Below, one piece after another: positions 63,923 through 64,000 of a stretch of DNA of 64,000 bases (positions within the stretch are counted from its first letter, which is position 1; the number at the start of each line of letters is the position of its first letter). The stretch covers positions 29,788-93,787 of the forward strand of contig NZ_SNUG01000006.1 in assembly GCF_012027325.1 (NCBI RefSeq). Reading direction: 5' to 3'. A program made the position numbers and the translations under genes. This DNA comes from Thermococcus sp. M39 (lineage in GTDB: Archaea > Methanobacteriota_B > Thermococci > Thermococcales > Thermococcaceae). The notes under the pieces were generated by a model. The model was not told the DNA's origin and made no database searches. It worked only from the letters and a program-made list of their open reading frames with translations.

Positions 63923-64000
63923 AAAAATATATAAAGGATGAGCGTGTACTCTATATCGAGGGATAGCATGGAGAGGCATTATACTCTAAAAGAAGCCTCG
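63923..64000 (+). mobile_element. Left end of a probable IS607-type element (partial)
   Basis: A TATA box AAAAATATATAAAGG (about 63923-63937) and a ribosome site GAGGGAT precede an ATG at 63968 whose first residues, MERHYTLKEAS, match the start of MerR-like DNA-binding domains of IS607-family serine recombinases. The AT-rich segment abuts the truncated MFS gene, consistent with insertion into it. Only 11 codons are visible, so the family call is tentative; another excisionase or MerR-type gene is possible. Confidence 0.45.

Overview
The window is from a hyperthermophilic euryarchaeon of the order Thermococcales (Thermococcus/Pyrococcus type), AT-rich for the group. The evidence is an ADP-forming acetyl-CoA synthetase alpha/beta pair, a Thermococcales-style archaellum cluster with EarA, two secreted proteins with the CGP-CTERM C-terminus, archaeal tRNA modification and NAD enzymes, GGTGA ribosome binding sites, TATA/BRE promoters and compact C/D box guide RNAs. 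Genes are dense and on both strands. Many real starts are GTG or TTG placed 5-7 nt after a GGTGA-type site, so I moved several starts inward from the longest frame.

1-9.9 kb: a SnoaL-like protein cut by the window edge, acdA-acdB, a TIM-barrel isomerase, a double MgtE-type transporter, endonuclease III, a PadR-controlled operon (PadR, ferredoxin-like protein, ABC-2 exporter) behind a perfect 18-bp palindrome, and pgk with a near-consensus Thermococcales glycolytic motif. 10-19 kb: a CGP-CTERM metallophosphoesterase, a DUF447 flavoprotein, an Fe(III)-type ABC importer (lipoprotein, fused double permease, ATPase) and a second CGP-CTERM protein. 19-28.4 kb: tyrS, tRNA-Leu, tRNA-Lys, a DEAD-box helicase, a transglutaminase lipoprotein, tRNA-Arg, a GC-rich radical SAM protein, asnS and an MTA/SAH deaminase.

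28.4-46.4 kb is the motility region: two coiled-coil proteins, a HEAT-repeat protein and a beta-propeller surface protein precede earA, a methyltransferase, four archaellin genes, flaC, flaD, flaF, flaG, flaH, flaI, flaJ and an uncharacterised large surface protein 6 nt after flaJ. The archaellin promoter carries four direct repeats at 12-13 bp spacing, a good candidate for the EarA binding array. No archaellin peptidase gene lies in the cluster, but an A24 peptidase with two tiny class III pilins (one only 54 aa) sits at 51.4-52.9 kb and may serve both systems.

46.5-61.3 kb: a PUA/PAPS-reductase-like/ferredoxin fusion, a membrane HTH regulator, zinc-finger protein, pcm, two HAD hydrolases, two ASCH proteins, two stand-alone Lrp effector-domain proteins, archaetidylinositol-phosphate-synthase-like enzyme, aTrm56, a degenerate transglutaminase lipoprotein, SAM hydrolase, NMN adenylyltransferase and an MFS transporter. 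Two convincing C/D box sRNAs lie antisense to the ends of the two HAD genes. 61.3-64 kb is decaying sequence: a small ORF, a gene-tail remnant, a frameshifted membrane glycosyltransferase-like gene and an MFS gene missing its N-terminus next to what looks like the start of an IS607-type element at the right edge.
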